Shown in pieces: positions 60,743 through 64,000 of a stretch of DNA of 64,000 nt. The position numbers and the translations under genes were made by a program. Position 1 is the first letter of the stretch; every line of letters starts with the position of its first letter. Origin of the DNA: Erythroxylum novogranatense. Its lineage: Eukaryota > Streptophyta > Magnoliopsida > Malpighiales > Erythroxylaceae. The notes under the pieces are model-generated. The model was not told where the DNA came from. It did not search any database and saw only the letters and a program-made list of their open reading frames with translations. The stretch is taken from NCBI GenBank assembly GCA_029891385.1, contig CM057233.1:14511460-14575459 (forward strand). Direction: 5' to 3'.

Positions 60743-62015
60743 TTACTTATATCTAGCATGAAATTCTTGAAATATAATTGTATCGTCTCTATTAATATTA
60801 ATTTCAGGAGCTGGCATTTCGCTCCAATCTTGTATGGCCACTTGAATATCATGTTCGTCCCCAATGATCATATTGTGCATTATAATGCATGCTGACATAA
60901 TATCATGTAATATGGATTTTTTTCCAAAAACGTGTCGGTCCCTTAATAATTGTAAATTGTGACTAGAGAACTCCAAATGCACGCTCAACATCCTTCCTAC
61001 ATGCTTCTTTTATTTTTGCTAATAACTTTTTTTAGGCCTCGGAGATCATAAATGGTTTGTACCAAGGTAGACCATTTTGGATAAATGCTATCGGCTAAAT
61101 AATATCTAGTGTCTTACACTTTTCCTCGAATAACATAATGAGCAGAAAGTGTTACCTTTGGCAAGGTTTGCGAACAAGTGAGATGCCTATAACATATTAA
61201 TGTCATTATTTAACCTGGCAAATCAAAATTTCCATGCCATATTCACAAATCATAATTAGCTACAGCTTCAAAAATAATACTTTGAATCGACTACGTCCAC
61301 TATATTGTGCTGCCCAAGCTGTAGGACAATTTTGCCATGTCTAGTGCATGCAATCTAAGCTCCCTAGCATCCCTGGAAAATCACGTTCTTAATTAATTTT
61401 AAGTAGTCTTGCAATGTCATTAGCATCCAGTGCTCTTAGATAAATCTATCCAAATACCTCCACAATGGCTCGACAAAACTTTTTTGTACTTTCAATTGTA
61501 GTTGATTCTCCAATTTTAATGTATTCATCAGTTAAATCAGCTAATACACCATACGCCAATATTCGAAATGCTGCTATTATTTTTTGTAAACTAGACAATC
61601 CTAGTTTACCACATCCATCTCTCTGTTGCATGAAGTAGTCTTCATGACTTTCAATAGCACCAACAAGTCATAGGAATAAATTCTGACTCATTCGAAATTG
61701 CTTGCAAAACATTGCTGCATTAAATCTTGGATTTTCTGCAAAATAATCATCCCATAGTCTTTGATCTGTTGTAGCACGATCGCGATAAATTACTCTATGA
61801 CCAGAGATTAAGCCTTTGTGCTTTAGCTAGTTCACTATATTATTCATATAGTATTCAATTACAAGGTTGTTATTGGTGTATGCATATAGTAACGCTTTGT
61901 TTTGTGTTAATATTGCAAAAGTGAGATCCAATTCATCCTCTAATGATGAGGATGATTTATGAGAAGTACTAGCATTAGTACTCATGGTTGTAGACAAATA
62001 TGCTGAAGGATTCAA
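60743..62015 (-). pseudogene. PIF/Harbinger transposase, copy 2, not interrupted
   Basis: The minus strand opens at an ATG at 62015 or 61985 (MSTNASTSHKSSSS, with an acidic start). It shows GCGKLGLSSLQKIIAAFRIL, DEYIKIGESTT, the YYLADSIYPKWSTLV join that is split in copy 1 by the Gypsy element, and the C-terminal HDIMSACIIMHNM and EFHARYK. Frameshifts and stops divide it into four or more frames, so no functional transposase is made. It would have cut and joined DNA at Harbinger ends. It belongs with the tandem array to its right. Confidence 0.87.
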
Positions 62016-62044
62016 AGAAGAATCTGCTAGTAATTCATTCCCTT

Positions 62045-64000
62045 ATATAGTAATATAATTCAAGATAAGATAAGGAATCTTTGCAAAAAAATCTAACTCT
62101 ATCTCTTCCCAACCGCCATATTAGATTGCATTTATCTCAATCATTAATTAGTATTCTTATCCTGCAAAAAAATCTAACTTTATCTCATCCTAACAGCTGG
62201 ATTAGATTGCATTCATCTCAATCATTAATTAGTATTCTTATTCTATCTACACAATATCCAACACAAGATAAGGAATCTCTGCATAAAATATAACTCTATC
62301 TCTTCCCAGTCGTTTGATTAGATTGCATTCATCTTAACCATTTACTAGTATTCATATCCTATCCATACAATATCCAAGACAAGATAAGGAATCTCTGAAA
62401 AAAATCCAACTCTATCTCTTCCCAGCTGTTGGATTAGATTGCATTTATCTCAAATGTTAATTAGTATTCATATCTTATCCACACTCTAAGACAAGATAAA
62501 GAATCTCTACAAACATTGTAACTCTATCTCTTTCTAACCGTTGGATTAGATTTTATTCATCTTAACCATTAATTAGTATTCTTATCTTATCCATACAATA
62601 TACAAGACAAGATAAGGAATCTTTGCAAAAAAATCTAACTCTTTCTCTTCCCAATCATTGGATTAGATTACATTCATCTCAACCGTTAATTAGTATTCGT
62701 ATCCTATCCACATAATATTCAAGACAAGATAAGGAATCTCTGTAAAAAAATCTAACTCTATCTCTTCCCAGCCATTGGATTAGATTACATTCATTTCAAT
62801 CGTTCATTAGTATTCGTATCCTATCCACACAATATCTAAGACAAGATAAGTAATCTCTGCAAAAAAATCTAACTCTATCTCTTCCAAACTATTGGATTAG
62901 ATTGCATTCATCTCAACCGTTAATTAGTATTCTTACCCTGATCACACAATATCCAAGACAAGATAAGGAATCTCTGCAAAAAAATCTAACTCTATCTCTT
63001 CCTAATCATTGGATTAGATTGCATTCATCTTAACCGTTAATTAGTATTCTTATCGTATCCACACAATATACAAGACAAGATAAGGAATCTCTGCAAAAAA
63101 AAATATCTCTTTCTATTCCCAGCTGTTGGATTAGATTACATCCATCTCAACCGTTAATTAGTATTCGTATCCTATCCACATAATATCCAAGATAAGATAA
63201 GGAATCTCTGTAAAAAATTTAACTCTGTCTCTTCCGAAACGTTGGATTAGATTACATTCATTTCAACCGTTCATTAGTATTCGTATCCTAGTCACACAAT
63301 ATCCAAGACAAGATAAGTAATCTCTGTAAAAAAATCTAACTCTATCTCTTCCCAACTGTTGGATTAGATTGCATTCATCTCAACCATTAATTAGTATTCT
63401 TATCCTATCCACACAATATCCAAGATAAGATAAGGAATCTCTGAAAAAATCTAACTCTATCTCTTCCTAACCGTTAGATTAGATTGCATTCATCTCAACC
63501 GTTCATTAGTATTCATATCCTACCCACACAATACCTAAGACAAGATAAGGAATCTCTGCAAAAAATCTAACACTATCTCTTCTCAGCCATTGGATTAGAA
63601 TGCATTCATCTCAATCATTAATTAGTATTCTTATCCTACCCACACAATATATAAGATAAGATAAGAAATCTCTTCAAAAAATCAAACTCTATCTCTTCTT
63701 AGCCATTGGATTATATTGCATTTATCTCAACCATTCATTAGTATTAGTATCCTATCCACACAATATCCAAGACAAGATAAGAAATCTCTATAAAAAATCT
63801 AACTCTATCTCTTCCCAGCCGTTGGATTATATTGCATTTATCTCAATCGTTCATTAGTATTTGTATCATATCCACACACATGATAAGGAATCTCTGCAAA
63901 AAATATGACTCTATCTCTTTCCAACCGTTGGATTAGATTACATTAATCTCAACCGTTCATTAGTATTCTTATCTTTTCCACAATATCTCTATAAATAGTT
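62045..64000. repeat. ~116 bp tandem array, copy 2, about 17 units, runs off the window
   Basis: Same monomer as 44110-45960, and the order of variant units matches copy 1. The array was therefore copied as a block and not grown again. Its right end is outside the window. Confidence 0.95.

Overview
This is plant nuclear DNA from a eudicot. It is AT-rich and built mostly of nested transposons: Ty1-copia and Ty3-gypsy LTR retrotransposons, CACTA elements, a PIF/Harbinger element and a Tourist-like MITE. It holds one complete, intron-containing host gene, a class TPS-a sesquiterpene synthase. By eye this protein looks most like terpene synthases of Sapindales such as Citrus; that placement rests on memory of the family, not on a search.

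Layout. 1-9.5 kb: repeats and two decayed CACTA transposase regions on the minus strand, interrupted by a ~2.4 kb segment that carries exon-like sequence. 9.55-18.50 kb: a full-length Sirevirus-like Copia element with target duplication CATAT, mutated gag-pol and an extra 3' (env-like) ORF. 18.5-27.3 kb: two strongly decayed Copia elements on the minus strand. One of them is split by a clean 2.9 kb CACTA element (TSD AAT) that carries the C-terminal exon of a sucrose-phosphate synthase gene. 27.7-30.2 kb: the terpene synthase gene, minus strand, seven exons. 31.5-33.0 kb: a Tourist-like MITE that contains about 655 bp of uninterrupted ATT repeat.

33.1-46.0 kb and 58.2-64.0 kb are two same-orientation copies of one block. 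In order, it holds a fragment of terpene-synthase upstream DNA, AT-rich DNA, a Copia RNase H/LTR relic, a PIF/Harbinger transposase pseudogene and a ~116 bp tandem array. In the first copy a 7.3 kb Athila-like Gypsy element (35848-43157, TSD ATGCT, LTRs of 1542 bp each) has landed inside the Harbinger transposase. The second copy shows the empty site, which dates the insertion after the duplication.

Between the two copies lie a possible unrecognised multi-exon gene (about 47.97-48.68 kb, minus), ordinary AT-rich spacer, and a compact Copia element (51473-56134, TSD GTTCT). Its 166 bp LTRs are nearly identical, yet its single reading frame carries six stop codons.

The terpene synthase is the only gene for which full function is supported. 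Everything else recognisable is transposon-derived or captured. No tRNA, rRNA or CRISPR feature was seen.
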